From Metabacillus sp. KUDC1714 (GTDB lineage Bacteria > Bacillota > Bacilli > Bacillales > Bacillaceae): a stretch of 64,000 nucleotides of DNA. Below the pieces are notes generated by a model, which saw nothing but the letters and a program-made list of their open reading frames with translations, searched no databases and was not told the origin of the DNA. Shown one piece after another: positions 1-9,085 of the stretch (position 1 is its first letter; every line of letters begins with the position of its first letter). Made by a program: the position numbers and the translations under genes. The DNA lies in the NCBI RefSeq assembly GCF_014217835.1, contig NZ_CP055263.1, positions 3,847,501 through 3,911,500 on the forward strand. The letters are read 5' to 3'.

Positions 1-1050
1 CCATCTCAAGAATTCTTTAAAGCACTTGATGATCGTTTAGAAAATGTAATTGAAGAAAAATTAGCTAGTGAGATTGTTCCGATTGGATCGAAAGCAGGAG
101 AGCTTACAGAACAAGCGGCAAAATTAATCGGTCTTAATCCAGGAACAGCAGTTGCCATTGCAAACGTTGATGCACATGTTGCTGTACCAGCTGTTGGGAT
201 CACTGAGCCTGGTAAACTATTAATGATTATGGGAACAAGTACATGTCATATTTTACTAGGTGATGAGGAGAAGGTTGTTCCGGGTATGTGTGGAGTTGTT
301 GAAGATGGCGTAATTCCTGGGTTAATGGGCTATGAAGCAGGTCAGTCCTGTGTAGGGGATCACTTTGAATGGTTTACTGAAAATTGTGTTCCTGCAAGCT
401 ATTATGAGGAAGCCGAAGCAAAGGGCGTTAACATTCACGTGTTATTAACGGAAAAAGCAGCTCAGCTTCAAGTAGGTGAAAGCGGTTTAATTGCATTAGA
501 CTGGTGGAATGGTAACCGTTCAACACTGGTTGATGCCGATTTAACAGGTGTTTTATTAGGGGCAACCTTGCTTACAAAGCCTGAAGAAATCTATCGCGCT
601 CTTATCGAAGCTACTGCATATGGAACACGTACAATTGTTGAAGCTTTTAGAAATAGCGGTGTTCCAATAAATGAAGTATATGCATGTGGTGGTATTGCTG
701 AGAAAAATGCACTAATGATGCAAATTTACTCTGACGTATTAAAAATGGACATTAAAATATCTGCATCATCTCAAACACCAGCATTGGGATCAGCAATGTT
801 TGGAGCTGTTGCTGCTGGGAAAGAGCGCGGTGGATATGATGATATAAAAGACGCTGCAAAAGAAATGGCTAGATTAAAAGACGATATTTATCAACCAAAA
901 CAACAAAATGCGCAAATTTATGATCAGTTGTTTACGGAATACGCACGTCTGTACGATTACTTTGGCCGTGGTGAAAACAACGTAATGAAGAACTTGAAAA
1001 AAATCAAGAAAGCAAGCGTATCTCAAGCTAAAACTGAAATTACACAATAA
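1..1050 (+). CDS. araB: Ribulokinase, C-terminal part (5' end outside window)
   Basis: Phosphorylates L-ribulose to L-ribulose-5-phosphate in the cytosolic L-arabinose pathway. The reading frame is open from base 1 to the TAA at 1048-1050, giving about 349 residues of a protein normally near 560, so the N-terminal third is missing from the window. Visible FGGY-kinase C-terminal motifs are [14 protein letters not shown] (from base 223) and the late [20 protein letters not shown] block. The apparent ATG at 223 is internal, not a start, because upstream codons stay in frame and read like the same family. It is followed 81 bp later by araD and then araA, which fixes the identity against other FGGY kinases. 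Confidence 0.95.
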   Translation, partial: PSQEFFKALDDRLENVIEEKLASEIVPIGSKAGELTEQAAKLIGLNPGTAVAIANVDAHVAVPAVGITEPGKLLMIMGTSTCHILLGDEEKVVPGMCGVVEDGVIPGLMGYEAGQSCVGDHFEWFTENCVPASYYEEAEAKGVNIHVLLTEKAAQLQVGESGLIALDWWNGNRSTLVDADLTGVLLGATLLTKPEEIYRALIEATAYGTRTIVEAFRNSGVPINEVYACGGIAEKNALMMQIYSDVLKMDIKISASSQTPALGSAMFGAVAAGKERGGYDDIKDAAKEMARLKDDIYQPKQQNAQIYDQLFTEYARLYDYFGRGENNVMKNLKKIKKASVSQAKTEITQ

Positions 1051-1131
1051 TCAAAAAATAAATCAAACCAATTTGTGGTGGACTAGTTTACCCAGCTGCT
1101 CCACCCTTCTAAAAAGAGGGGAGAGATTAAG

Positions 1132-1845
1132 ATGCTTGAAGCTTTAAAACAACAAGTACTTGAAGCAAATTTACTTTTACCTAAGTATCAAATGGTAACG
1201 TTTACGTGGGGAAATGTAAGTGGCATTGATCGTGAAAAAGGTCTTGTCGTCATAAAACCGAGTGGTATTCCTTACGATGAGCTTAAAGTAGAAGATTTGG
1301 TAGTTGTGAATCAAGAAGGAGAAATTGTCGATGGTGACATGCGTCCTTCTTCAGATACTGCAACACATCTAGCACTCTATAAAGCATTTCCTACAATTGG
1401 TGGAGTTGTTCATACACATTCACCTTGGGCAACAAGTTGGGCACAGGCAGGCCGCTCCATTCCAGCGTTAGGAACAACACATGCAGATTATTATTATGGA
1501 GAAATCCCTTGTACAAGAACATTAACAAAGGATGAAATTACACGTGCATATGAGCTAGAAACAGGAAATGTCATTATTGAAACCTTTGAAACAGGTGGAA
1601 TTGACCCAGTAGCGATGCCGGGTGTATTAGTTTCAGGACATGCACCATTTTGTTGGGGAAAAGATGCTATGCAAGCGGTGCACAATGCTGTTGTGTTAGA
1701 GGAAGTAGCAAAAATGGCCTTACACACATATCAATTGAATCCTGGAATTGATCCAATTGATCAATTCTTACTAGATAAGCATTATCTACGCAAGCATGGT
1801 GCAAATGCGTATTATGGTCAAAAAGATTCAAAAGTAAATCAATAA
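1132..1845 (+). CDS. araD: L-ribulose-5-phosphate 4-epimerase
   Basis: Converts L-ribulose-5-phosphate to D-xylulose-5-phosphate, the exit of arabinose catabolism into the pentose phosphate pathway. 237 residues, a full-length class II aldolase/adducin-fold enzyme. The zinc ligands expected from E. coli AraD (His95, His97, His171) are seen here as His94, His96 (GVVHTHSPW) and His170 (LVSGHAPF), with Asp75 also present. The start ATG has a strong AGGGGAG about 8 bases upstream. It sits between araB and araA in what looks like one transcript; the order B-D-A differs from the A-B-D order of B. subtilis. Confidence 0.95.
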   Translation: MLEALKQQVLEANLLLPKYQMVTFTWGNVSGIDREKGLVVIKPSGIPYDELKVEDLVVVNQEGEIVDGDMRPSSDTATHLALYKAFPTIGGVVHTHSPWATSWAQAGRSIPALGTTHADYYYGEIPCTRTLTKDEITRAYELETGNVIIETFETGGIDPVAMPGVLVSGHAPFCWGKDAMQAVHNAVVLEEVAKMALHTYQLNPGIDPIDQFLLDKHYLRKHGANAYYGQKDSKVNQ

Positions 1846-1870
1846 TCCAATCGACTAGGGGGAAATGAAC

Positions 1871-3358
1871 ATGTTAACAGTTAAACCATATGAATTCTGG
1901 TTTGTAACAGGAAGTCAAGACTTATACGGAGAGGAAACTATCAGAGAAGTAGAGGCAAATTCAAGAGTTATTACAGAGGCGCTTGATCGTGACCCTTCGG
2001 TTACATATAAACTTGTATTTAAATCAGTATTAAAAGAAGCAGATTCAATCCGTAGATTATGTTTACAAGCAAATACAGATGAGAATTGTGCTGGCATTAT
2101 CACATGGATGCATACATTCTCTCCTGCAAAAATGTGGATCGCTGGACTTACAGCTCTTCAAAAACCAATGCTACATCTTCATACTCAATTTAATCGTGAT
2201 ATCCCTTGGGATAGCATTGATATGGATTTCATGAACACAAACCAATCTGCACATGGTGACCGTGAATTTGGTTTTATGGGCAGCAGACTGAATGTTAAAA
2301 GAAAAGTTGTTGTTGGTCATTGGGAAAACAGTGATGTAAGAAGCAAAATCGGTAGCTGGATGCGCACTTCTGTTGCATTTTCTGAAGGTCAACACCTAAA
2401 AGTTGCACGCTTCGGGGATAACATGCGCAATGTGGCTGTAACTGAAGGCGATAAAGTTGAAGCACAAATTAAACTTGGCTGGACAGTTGATGGCTTTGGG
2501 ATCGGTGATCTAGTTCAACGAATGAATGATGTAACGGAACATGAAGTAGATCAGCTAATGGTAGATTATGAAAGAGAATACGACATTGTACCTGAAGGAT
2601 TGGTTGAAGGATCTGCTGTTCGTGAATCCATTCGTTACCAAGCAAGAATTGAGTTAGGAATGAAAGCATTTTTAGAGGAAGGAAATTATACAGCATTCAC
2701 AACTACCTTTGAAGACTTGCATGGTATGAAGCAATTACCAGGACTTGCTGTTCAACGCTTAATGGCACAAGGATATGGATTTGCCGGAGAAGGCGACTGG
2801 AAAACAGCTGCATTGCTTCGTACATTGAAAATCGTTGCAGATAATGAAGACACGTCATTCATGGAAGATTACACATATCACTTTGAACCAGGTAATGAGC
2901 TTGTATTAGGTTCACATATGCTTGAAGTTTGTCCAACCATTTCAGCTACAAAACCGAAAATTGCCGTATATCCATTAGGAATTGGTGGGAAAGAAGACCC
3001 AGCTCGCATGATCTTTGATGGGAAAACTGGTGCAGCATTAAACGCATCAATTATTGATTTAGGACATCGTTTCCGTCTAGTTGTCAATGAAGTTGATGCT
3101 GTGCAACCTGAAATTGAATTGCCAAACCTACCAGTTGCAAGAGTCCTTTGGTCTCCACAACCATCACTAAGTGAAGGTACTGAGAATTGGATTATCGCTG
3201 GTGGTGCACACCATACTGTATTCTCTTATAAAGTAACAACGGAACAATTAAGAGATTGGGCTGAACTTGTTGGAATTGAATGTGTACTAATAAATAATGA
3301 TACAAATAAACATGCATTTAAAAATGAATTACGCTGGAACGATGTTATTTTTAAATAA
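1871..3358 (+). CDS. araA: L-arabinose isomerase
   Basis: Isomerises L-arabinose to L-ribulose, the first step of the pathway; an Mn-dependent cytosolic enzyme. 495 residues, usual family length. Conserved blocks include EFWFVTGSQDLYG at the N-terminus, TTTFEDLHG and YGFAGEGDWK (the two glutamate-bearing active-site segments of the family), TYHFEPGNE and GGAHHTVFS (histidine segments). Two ATGs are possible, at 1865 and 1871. The second is chosen because the AGGGGGA at 1857-1863 is about 7 bases from it but runs straight into the first, and because Bacillus AraA proteins start close to the YEFWFVTGSQ block. It lies only 25 bp after araD. Confidence 0.96.
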   Translation: MLTVKPYEFWFVTGSQDLYGEETIREVEANSRVITEALDRDPSVTYKLVFKSVLKEADSIRRLCLQANTDENCAGIITWMHTFSPAKMWIAGLTALQKPMLHLHTQFNRDIPWDSIDMDFMNTNQSAHGDREFGFMGSRLNVKRKVVVGHWENSDVRSKIGSWMRTSVAFSEGQHLKVARFGDNMRNVAVTEGDKVEAQIKLGWTVDGFGIGDLVQRMNDVTEHEVDQLMVDYEREYDIVPEGLVEGSAVRESIRYQARIELGMKAFLEEGNYTAFTTTFEDLHGMKQLPGLAVQRLMAQGYGFAGEGDWKTAALLRTLKIVADNEDTSFMEDYTYHFEPGNELVLGSHMLEVCPTISATKPKIAVYPLGIGGKEDPARMIFDGKTGAALNASIIDLGHRFRLVVNEVDAVQPEIELPNLPVARVLWSPQPSLSEGTENWIIAGGAHHTVFSYKVTTEQLRDWAELVGIECVLINNDTNKHAFKNELRWNDVIFK

Positions 3359-3376
3359 TTAGAACAGAAAAAGTGT

Positions 3377-3428
3377 AACGAGATTGACTTTCATTCTTCA
3401 ATTAATTATCCAATCTCGTTGCTTTCTT
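3377..3428 (+). terminator. Hairpin after araA, probable terminator of the araBDA transcript
   Basis: A perfect 10-bp stem (AACGAGATTG at 3377-3386 with CAATCTCGTT at 3411-3420) and a 24-nt loop, followed by a pyrimidine-rich GCTTTCTTTA. The T tract is imperfect, so termination may be partial and allow read-through into abfA. Confidence 0.6.
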
Positions 3429-3468
3429 TACTTTCATAACATTATAAAAGAAAGATGAGGTCTAATAG

Positions 3469-4956
3469 ATGAAAAATTCAATCGTTATTAATGCAGATGT
3501 AGAAAAAGGAACGATAAACCGTAATATATATGGTCATTTTGCAGAACATTTAGGTCGGTGTATTTATGAAGGGATTTGGGTTGGAGAAGATTCACCGATT
3601 CCAAATACTAAAGGAATACGAAATGATGTTTTGGAAGCACTAAAACAAATTAACATTCCAGTGCTTCGTTGGCCTGGTGGCTGTTTTGCCGATGAATATC
3701 ACTGGAAGGATGGAATCGGTCCTAGAAGTGAACGTAAACGTATGGTTAACACTCACTGGGGTGGTGTGGTTGAAAATAACCATTTTGGAACACATGAATT
3801 CATGCTGTTATGTGAATTGCTAGATTGTGAACCATATATTTGTGGAAACGTAGGTAGTGGTACTGTTCAAGAAATGTCTGAATGGGTAGAGTATATGACA
3901 TTCGATGGTGAATCTCCAATGGCAAACTGGCGTGGAGAAAATGGTAGACAAGAGCCTTGGAATGTAAAATATTTTGGTGTAGGTAATGAGAACTGGGGTT
4001 GTGGTGGGAATATGCGCCCTGAGTATTACGCTGACCTTTACCGCCGTTATCAAACATATGTAAGAAACTATGGTGATAATAAAATCTATAAAATTGCTGG
4101 TGGAGCAAATGTAGATGATTATAATTGGACAGAGGTATTAATGCGGGAAGCTGGTCGTCTAATGGATGGCTTAAGCCTGCACTATTATACAATTCCAGGT
4201 GAATTCTGGACAGGAAAGGGCTCCGCAACTAACTTCCCTGAAGATGAATGGTTCATTACGATGCAAAAAGCACTTCATATGGACGAATTAATTACGAAAC
4301 ACGGTACAATCATGGATAAATATGATCCAGAAAAACGTGTTGGGATGATTATCGATGAATGGGGAACATGGTTTGATGTTGAACAAGGAACAAATCCAGG
4401 ATTCCTTTATCAGCAAAATACCATTCGTGATGCATTAGTTGCTGCAGTTCACTTCCATATCTTCCAAAAGCATAGTGATCGCGTCCAAATGACAAATATT
4501 GCGCAAACTGTAAACGTTCTACAAGCAATGGTGTTAACTGAAGGGGATAAAATGATTCTGACACCGACCTATCATGTGTTCGATATGTACAAGGTTCATC
4601 AGGATGCAACACTTCTATCAGTTGACGCTACAGTTGGTAGCTATAAATACAATGACCAGGAAGTGCCACAAGTAACGGTTTCAGCATCTAAAGATAAAGA
4701 TGGAAAAGTAAATATTAGCTTATGTAATATCGATCACAAGGAATCTGCATCATTATCAATTCAGCTTCGTGGAATTGCTGAGCAAATTTCAAGCCTAACA
4801 GGTACAATCCTTACAGCTGATACGATTGATGCTCACAATACATTCGAGCAACCAGAAGTGGTTATACCAACTGAGTTTACTCAAGCTTCAATTGAAAATG
4901 ACCAATTAGATGTTACTTTACCGCCAATGTCAGTAGTTTTGTTAACAATTGGATAA
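3469..4956 (+). CDS. abfA: Intracellular alpha-N-arabinofuranosidase, GH51
   Basis: Releases terminal L-arabinofuranose from imported arabino-oligosaccharides and arabinoxylan fragments. 495 residues without a signal peptide, as usual for intracellular GH51 enzymes. The acid/base glutamate is Glu174 in [10 protein letters not shown] and the nucleophile is about Glu297 in [10 protein letters not shown]; other family blocks are [12 protein letters not shown] and [10 protein letters not shown]-terminal beta domain follows. It lies 110 bp after araA in the same direction, so it feeds arabinose to the enzymes encoded upstream. B. subtilis also couples abfA with the ara operon. Confidence 0.95.
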   Translation: MKNSIVINADVEKGTINRNIYGHFAEHLGRCIYEGIWVGEDSPIPNTKGIRNDVLEALKQINIPVLRWPGGCFADEYHWKDGIGPRSERKRMVNTHWGGVVENNHFGTHEFMLLCELLDCEPYICGNVGSGTVQEMSEWVEYMTFDGESPMANWRGENGRQEPWNVKYFGVGNENWGCGGNMRPEYYADLYRRYQTYVRNYGDNKIYKIAGGANVDDYNWTEVLMREAGRLMDGLSLHYYTIPGEFWTGKGSATNFPEDEWFITMQKALHMDELITKHGTIMDKYDPEKRVGMIIDEWGTWFDVEQGTNPGFLYQQNTIRDALVAAVHFHIFQKHSDRVQMTNIAQTVNVLQAMVLTEGDKMILTPTYHVFDMYKVHQDATLLSVDATVGSYKYNDQEVPQVTVSASKDKDGKVNISLCNIDHKESASLSIQLRGIAEQISSLTGTILTADTIDAHNTFEQPEVVIPTEFTQASIENDQLDVTLPPMSVVLLTIG

Positions 4957-4979
4957 TCAATAAAGGAAGAGTTGATCTG

Positions 4980-5237
4980 ATGGCTACCAATGTTTGTAAA
5001 AGTTGTACAAGAAACGTCATCATAAAAAAACAAGAAATTGATCAAATCCTTTCAAAAAGCAAGGTACATGAAAGCCAAATGGTTTCAAATGAATTGTTTG
5101 AACAAAGAATGACTTTATGTAAGTCTTGTCCATCTTTAATTTATGGTACAACATGCACGCATAGTGGATGCCTTGTAGAATACAGAGCGAAGTTTTCAAT
5201 TAAGAGATGTCCAAATCCAAGTGGATCTAGATGGTAA
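4980..5237 (+). CDS. Small cysteine-rich protein, DUF6171-like
   Basis: 85 residues with cysteines arranged as metal-ligand-like pairs: CKSC near the N-terminus, CKSCP in the middle, then TCTHSGCLVEYR and a C-terminal RCPNPSGSRW. The spacing suggests a small zinc-binding or Fe-S fold. It resembles the DUF6171 family known from Bacillaceae (recognition from memory, not a search). The start follows AGGAAG with about 9 bases spacing, 23 bp after abfA, so it may be co-transcribed with the arabinose genes. Function unknown. Confidence 0.7.
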   Translation: MATNVCKSCTRNVIIKKQEIDQILSKSKVHESQMVSNELFEQRMTLCKSCPSLIYGTTCTHSGCLVEYRAKFSIKRCPNPSGSRW

Positions 5238-5269
5238 AAAGGCAAATTAGCTATTTGATAAAAATACTC

Positions 5270-5298
5270 TTGCATTCATCTAGCAAATCTAGTATTAT
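5270..5298 (+). promoter_or_regulatory. Sigma-A promoter of the 6S RNA gene
   Basis: TTGCAT at 5270-5275, a 17-bp spacer and TATTAT at 5293-5298, predicting a start near 5305, just upstream of the RNA closing stem. Confidence 0.7.
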
Positions 5299-5304
5299 AA
5301 CAAT

Positions 5305-5540
5305 ACAAGCTGCGCTGTTCGCATTTTTTATAAAGTTTTAACCTTTAAGCTGATATAGGGAGTTTTATATTGAAGTCGGAATATCAAGCCTTCATTGCGT
5401 AGAGGAAGATATGAAACCTTCTGCAAACACCCACTTTTAGGAGTGGTGGTTTAAAACTCTATAATGTTGATGCGGCAATCGCGGCACCTTATTTTACCAA
5501 TCAATCCGGTTTCCTTTTGGAAGCCGGATTTTTGTTTTTT
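5305..5540 (+). ncRNA. ssrS: 6S RNA
   Basis: A regulatory RNA that mimics an open promoter and sequesters sigma-A RNA polymerase holoenzyme. There is no good ORF here. A closing stem pairs GCTGCG and TCGCA (5309-5323) with TGCGG and CGCGGC (5471-5485), followed by a large internal bubble. A second stem pairs TATAG/AGTTTTA (5354-5367) with TAAAACTCTATA (5452-5463). A long arm ends in a CACCCACT/AGTGGTG hairpin near 5427-5450. Sequence signatures shared with E. coli 6S RNA, as remembered, are CTGTTCGCA, AAGCTGATAT and ATGCGGCAATCGCGGCA. The processed RNA is probably about 5305-5490 (near 185 nt, the family size). It has its own promoter and a strong terminator. B. subtilis has two 6S paralogues (bsrA, bsrB); I cannot say which this matches. 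Confidence 0.88.
5503..5540 (+). terminator. Intrinsic terminator of 6S RNA
   Basis: A 12-bp stem (5503-5514 with 5519-5530; AATCCGG and CCGGATT at the base) with a TTTT loop, followed by TTTGTTTTTT. Confidence 0.9.
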
Positions 5541-5623
5541 ATCCTCAATAATTTGAGGAGTTATACGACTTTGCAATGAAATGCTTCCATAAGGATTAAT
5601 TAACAAAATCCAATCTAAAAATA

Positions 5624-5857
5624 AGGCTCTTTTCTAAAAGATTGTTGTTTTTTTAATAGTTTCCTGAAGAAAAAACGTTTTAGGTTGATTGGCGCGGAAG
5701 GTGCGAGACTCCAGCGGGAATAGCGGGACAGGTGAGACCCCGCAGGCGTTTACGCCGAGGAGGCTCACCGCCCGCCCCGCGGAAAGCGAGCATCCTGGAG
5801 CAGAAATCAACCTTCACCAATACTTGTTATATAGCAACAAAGTTTGCGAAAACAGCC
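5624..5857. repeat. GC-rich palindromic dispersed repeat (MITE-like), copy 1
   Basis: A 234-bp non-coding block. A GC-rich core (5683-5812) is bounded by GGTTGATT and AATCAACC inverted ends. The flanks GGCTCTTTTCTAAAAGATTG (left) and CAACAAAGTTTGCGAAAACA (right) are A+T rich. An inverted, diverged copy with the same core and the same flanks lies at 48907-49127. The core is far richer in G+C than its surroundings and can fold as a long hairpin. Similar blocks are common between genes in Bacillaceae. No transposase is linked to it. Confidence 0.85.
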
Positions 5858-5862
5858 AAAAA

Positions 5863-5893
5863 TAAAAAGCTGGCTTGTACGATACAAACCAGC
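5863..5893 (-). terminator. Terminator of xylR
   Basis: On the minus strand, GCTGGTTTGTA / TACAAGCCAGC (5869-5879 with 5883-5893, one mismatch) followed by a T-rich TTTTTATTTTT, 9 bp after the xylR stop. Confidence 0.85.
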
Positions 5894-5901
5894 AATAAAA
5901 A

Positions 5902-7074
5902 TTAATATTCTTTTAATTCTCGATTAATAAAGCTCTCAGCAGTAAATGCGGCTACTCCTAAAGCAGCTGAATGGGTTGAATGCTCTGAGAAATTTATTTG
6001 TAAGTCCTTTTGTTGAAAGGAAAGAGCATGAGAATACACGATATCTAATAGCGGTTGCTCAATCCATTCTTTTGCCATTGCTAGACGATTTCCGATGATG
6101 ATTTGTTCAGGATTAAAGGTATTGATGATATTGTTAATACCATAACCTAAATATTGTCCGATTTCTTTGAATAACTCAATTGCATTTACATCATTTTTTG
6201 TGGCTAATTCTATCAATAATTCAAGGGTAGCATCCTTTTCTACTCCGGCTTTGTTAAGAAGCGCATGTTCAGATGCATATGCTTCCCAACAACCTTTGCT
6301 GCCACAGCTGCAAGGTGCACCATTCATTTGAATGACCATATGGCCCATCTCACCAGAAAACCCACTTAAACCTTGGTACAAATTATTATTTAAAATTAAT
6401 CCTACACCAATTCCGATACCTGCGCTTACATAAATTATATCGTTGGACTTTTTGCCAACCCCGAATTGTTTTTCACCGTATGCACCAGCGTTTGCTTCAT
6501 TTTCTATGATAACTGGAAGCTCGAATTCTTTTTCAATAGGCTGTTTAATATCACAGTTTTTCCAGCCTAAATTTGGGGCAAGTAATACTTTTCCTTGCTT
6601 ATCAACAATACCTGGTATTCCTATGCCAATTCCAACAACTCCGTAAGGACTGTTTGGGAGATCCTTCATTAAAGTTTGAATTGTAGCTTTTACTTGTTCC
6701 ATAACAAATTCGAAAGAAGAATTTTTCATATTTACATGATGTTCAGCTATGATTTTTCCTTTTAGATCTGTTACAACCCCTAAAATGTAATTTACACCCA
6801 CATCAATCCCGATTGAATAGCCAGCAGCATGATTGTAATGTAAGAGGACAGGACGGCGACCACCACTTGATTCCCCTGGACCAGATTCATATACAAGTTG
6901 TTTATCTAGCAATTCATTGACTAGGGAGGAAACGGTTGCTTTATTTAAACCTGATGCTTGTGCAATATCAGCTCTTGAAATCGGTTCTTGTTGAGTAACA
7001 GTACGAAAGACAAGAGATGTATTGTTTTTCTTGACTACTTGTTGATTCCAAGTAATTGTTTTCAAATAGCTCAC
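5902..7074 (-). CDS. xylR: ROK-family xylose repressor XylR
   Basis: A DNA-binding repressor of xylose genes that releases its operator when xylose binds. 390 residues. A winged helix-turn-helix occupies about residues 30-62 (ISRADIAQASGLNKATVSSL), followed by a ROK sugar-kinase-like domain with YSIGIDVGV and the ROK zinc site formed by His245 and CSCGSKGC (Cys255, Cys257, Cys262). It aligns by eye with B. subtilis XylR through SSGGRRPV and GFSGEMGHM. The reported start is a GTG at 7074. A TTG at 7065 has better spacing from AGGTGAG, so the N-terminus may be three residues shorter. It is divergent from xylB with operator-like dyads between them. Confidence 0.93.
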   Translation of the reverse strand: MSYLKTITWNQQVVKKNNTSLVFRTVTQQEPISRADIAQASGLNKATVSSLVNELLDKQLVYESGPGESSGGRRPVLLHYNHAAGYSIGIDVGVNYILGVVTDLKGKIIAEHHVNMKNSSFEFVMEQVKATIQTLMKDLPNSPYGVVGIGIGIPGIVDKQGKVLLAPNLGWKNCDIKQPIEKEFELPVIIENEANAGAYGEKQFGVGKKSNDIIYVSAGIGIGVGLILNNNLYQGLSGFSGEMGHMVIQMNGAPCSCGSKGCWEAYASEHALLNKAGVEKDATLELLIELATKNDVNAIELFKEIGQYLGYGINNIINTFNPEQIIIGNRLAMAKEWIEQPLLDIVYSHALSFQQKDLQINFSEHSTHSAALGVAAFTAESFINRELKEY

Positions 7075-7098
7075 CTAATTTCAGCATTCTTTTCTATA

Positions 7099-7147
7099 CT
7101 ATGTTTATTCTTATATTATAAACTTAGTTTATCCAATAGACAAACAT
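7099..7147. promoter_or_regulatory. Two overlapping XylR operator-like dyads
   Basis: Dyad 1: CTATGTTTAT (7099-7108) with ATAAACTTAG (7118-7127), 9 of 10 paired positions. Dyad 2: TTAGTTTATC (7124-7133) with GACAAAC (7139-7145), resembling the TTAGTTTGTT half-site of the B. subtilis xyl operator. They lie just upstream of the xylR start, about 170-220 bp from xylB, so they should control xylR itself and perhaps xylB. A weak cre-like TGTAAGGGTTTTCT lies at 7251-7264 (two mismatches). Confidence 0.65.
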
Positions 7148-7318
7148 TTTTCGAGGTGTTATAATTTTGATAGTGAAATAATGTAATTTAATTATACAAA
7201 TAAGTTTTTTTACCACCCTTTATGAAAGAAAGAATGCTAGATTATCATTTTGTAAGGGTTTTCTTAAGGGGTGTTAATATATATCATACCCATCATTTTA
7301 ATATAAGGAGTTTTTACT

Positions 7319-8818
7319 ATGAAGTATGTTATCGGGATTGATTTAGGCACAAGTGCTGTTAAAATTTTATTAATGGACCAAGAGGGAAATGTTGCTCAGG
7401 AAGTTTCAAAATCCTATCCATTGATCCATGAGAAGTCTGGGTATAGTGAACAAGAACCAGAACAATGGGTTGAAAAGACACGTGAAGGGCTTTCTGAGCT
7501 TGTGACTGAATTTAAAGGTAATGTGGAAGATATCGAAGGGATAAGCTTCTCAGGGCAAATGCACGGACTTGTACTTTTAGATGAATCAAATAATGTATTA
7601 CGAAATGCAATTCTTTGGAATGATGTAAGAACAACACCACAATGTAAACAAATTTATGATGTTGTTGGTCAGGAACGCTTACTTGCTATTACAAAAAATC
7701 CTGCATTAGAGGGATTTACGCTTCCTAAGATTTTATGGGTGAAAGAACATGAACCAGAAATCTTCGAAAAATCTACTGTGTTCATGCTTCCAAAGGATTA
7801 CTTACGCTTCAGGATGACGGGACAAATCCATAGTGAATACTCTGATGCAGCTGGAACATTATTATTAAATGTTGGGGAAAAGCAATGGAGCACTGAAATA
7901 TGTGATCAATTCAATATTAAGCATGAGCTTTGTCCACCACTTGTTGAATCACATGAATGTGTAGGGACAATCACAGAAGAATATGCTAGTCTAACAGGAC
8001 TTTCTCCAGCTACCAAGGTTTTTGCTGGTGGAGCTGATAATGCGTGTGGTGCAATCGGTTCAGGAATTTTATCTGAAGGAAATACGCTTTGCAGTGTTGG
8101 AACTTCTGGTGTTGTACTATCGTATGAAGAGAGAAATGATCGTGATTTTGAGGGGAAGGTTCATTACTTTAACCACGGTAAACAAGATGCATTTTACACA
8201 ATGGGTGTTACGCTTGCAGCTGGATACAGCTTAAGCTGGTTTAAAGATGTGTTTGCTGAAAATGACTCTTTCGAAGCATTATTAGACGGTATTGAACACA
8301 TTCCAGTTGGGGCAAACGGGTTATTATTCACACCATATTTAGTTGGTGAAAGAACGCCACATGCTGATCCAAAAATTCGTGCGAGCTTCATAGGTATGGA
8401 AGGCTCACATACAAAGAAGGATTTTGTTCGTGCAGTGTTAGAAGGAATTACGTTCTCTTTACATGAATCAATTGAGATTTTCCGTGCGAGTGGAAAAACA
8501 ATTGACACGATTACTTCAATTGGAGGCGGAGCTAAAAATGATACATGGCTGCAAATTCAGGCAGATATTTTCGATGCAAAAATCATTAAATTAAAAAGTG
8601 AACAAGGTCCTGGTATAGGTGCTGCTATTCTTGCAGCATTTGGTGCTGGATGGTCAAACTCACTTCAAGAAATTGCAGATCTCTTTATTCAACCAGCTAC
8701 AACCTATGAGCCAATTCCAGAAAATGTTGAAAAATATCAAAAGCTTTTTACTTTATATAAAGGTGTTTATCAACAAACGAAAGAATTAAATGAAGGATTA
8801 GCGGCGTTTAGAAAATAA
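7319..8818 (+). CDS. xylB: Xylulokinase
   Basis: Phosphorylates D-xylulose to D-xylulose-5-phosphate. 499 residues, a typical FGGY kinase. N-terminal phosphate-binding IGIDLGTSAVKILLMD, the xylulokinase-type SFSGQMHGLVLLD, central FAGGADNACGAIGSG and C-terminal SIGGGAKNDTWLQIQADIF are visible. The start has AAGGAG about 8 bases upstream. It is divergent from xylR with a 244-bp regulatory gap. xylA, usually the partner gene, is not next to it and not in this window; the next gene downstream is unrelated and on the other strand. Confidence 0.95.
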   Translation: MKYVIGIDLGTSAVKILLMDQEGNVAQEVSKSYPLIHEKSGYSEQEPEQWVEKTREGLSELVTEFKGNVEDIEGISFSGQMHGLVLLDESNNVLRNAILWNDVRTTPQCKQIYDVVGQERLLAITKNPALEGFTLPKILWVKEHEPEIFEKSTVFMLPKDYLRFRMTGQIHSEYSDAAGTLLLNVGEKQWSTEICDQFNIKHELCPPLVESHECVGTITEEYASLTGLSPATKVFAGGADNACGAIGSGILSEGNTLCSVGTSGVVLSYEERNDRDFEGKVHYFNHGKQDAFYTMGVTLAAGYSLSWFKDVFAENDSFEALLDGIEHIPVGANGLLFTPYLVGERTPHADPKIRASFIGMEGSHTKKDFVRAVLEGITFSLHESIEIFRASGKTIDTITSIGGGAKNDTWLQIQADIFDAKIIKLKSEQGPGIGAAILAAFGAGWSNSLQEIADLFIQPATTYEPIPENVEKYQKLFTLYKGVYQQTKELNEGLAAFRK

Positions 8819-8890
8819 TAAATTTAAATTTGAATCATATATGCTTGTCATTGAAGTAGGTCGAGAAATAGGATTGTCCAAATAAAAAGG

Positions 8891-8924
8891 TAGCTCTGGC
8901 GATTTTTGTCAGAGCTATTTTGTA
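8891..8924 (+). terminator. Terminator of xylB
   Basis: An 8-bp stem TAGCTCTG (8891-8898) with CAGAGCTA (8910-8917), followed by a short T tract. Confidence 0.75.
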
Positions 8925-8958
8925 GTATCAGAATTTATAATTTTTTCTTACTTAGATT

Positions 8959-9083
8959 TGGTGTCTAGCTCCAGCGCCTAGACCCAATTAGGTCTACAGC
9001 CACTCAGGAATTGAAGACAAAGAACGTCTTCTATTCCTGAGCGTCTTATGCCTGTCTTAGTCTGATCAAGGCACTTGCGCTTA
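8959..9083. repeat. Dispersed ~125-bp hairpin repeat, copy A
   Basis: Begins TGGTGTCTAGCTCCAGCGCC and ends GATCAAGGCACTTGCGCTTA. The interior folds as a long hairpin around GAAGACAAAGAACGTCTTC. Close copies lie at 42916-43037 and 47651-47772, with diverged relatives near 21640-21740 and 54665-54770. This copy ends 3 bp from the stop codon of the minus-strand VanW-like gene, so it could also terminate that transcript. Confidence 0.85.
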
Positions 9084-9085
9084 TC

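Noticed and set aside
223..1050. ATG at 223 as the start of a short kinase
   Set aside because: The frame is open back to base 1 with ribulokinase-like sequence; the gene is simply cut by the window edge.
3800..4228. A 142-codon minus-strand ORF inside abfA
   Set aside because: It is antisense to a strongly conserved GH51 gene; its composition is that of a complement frame and no binding site precedes it.
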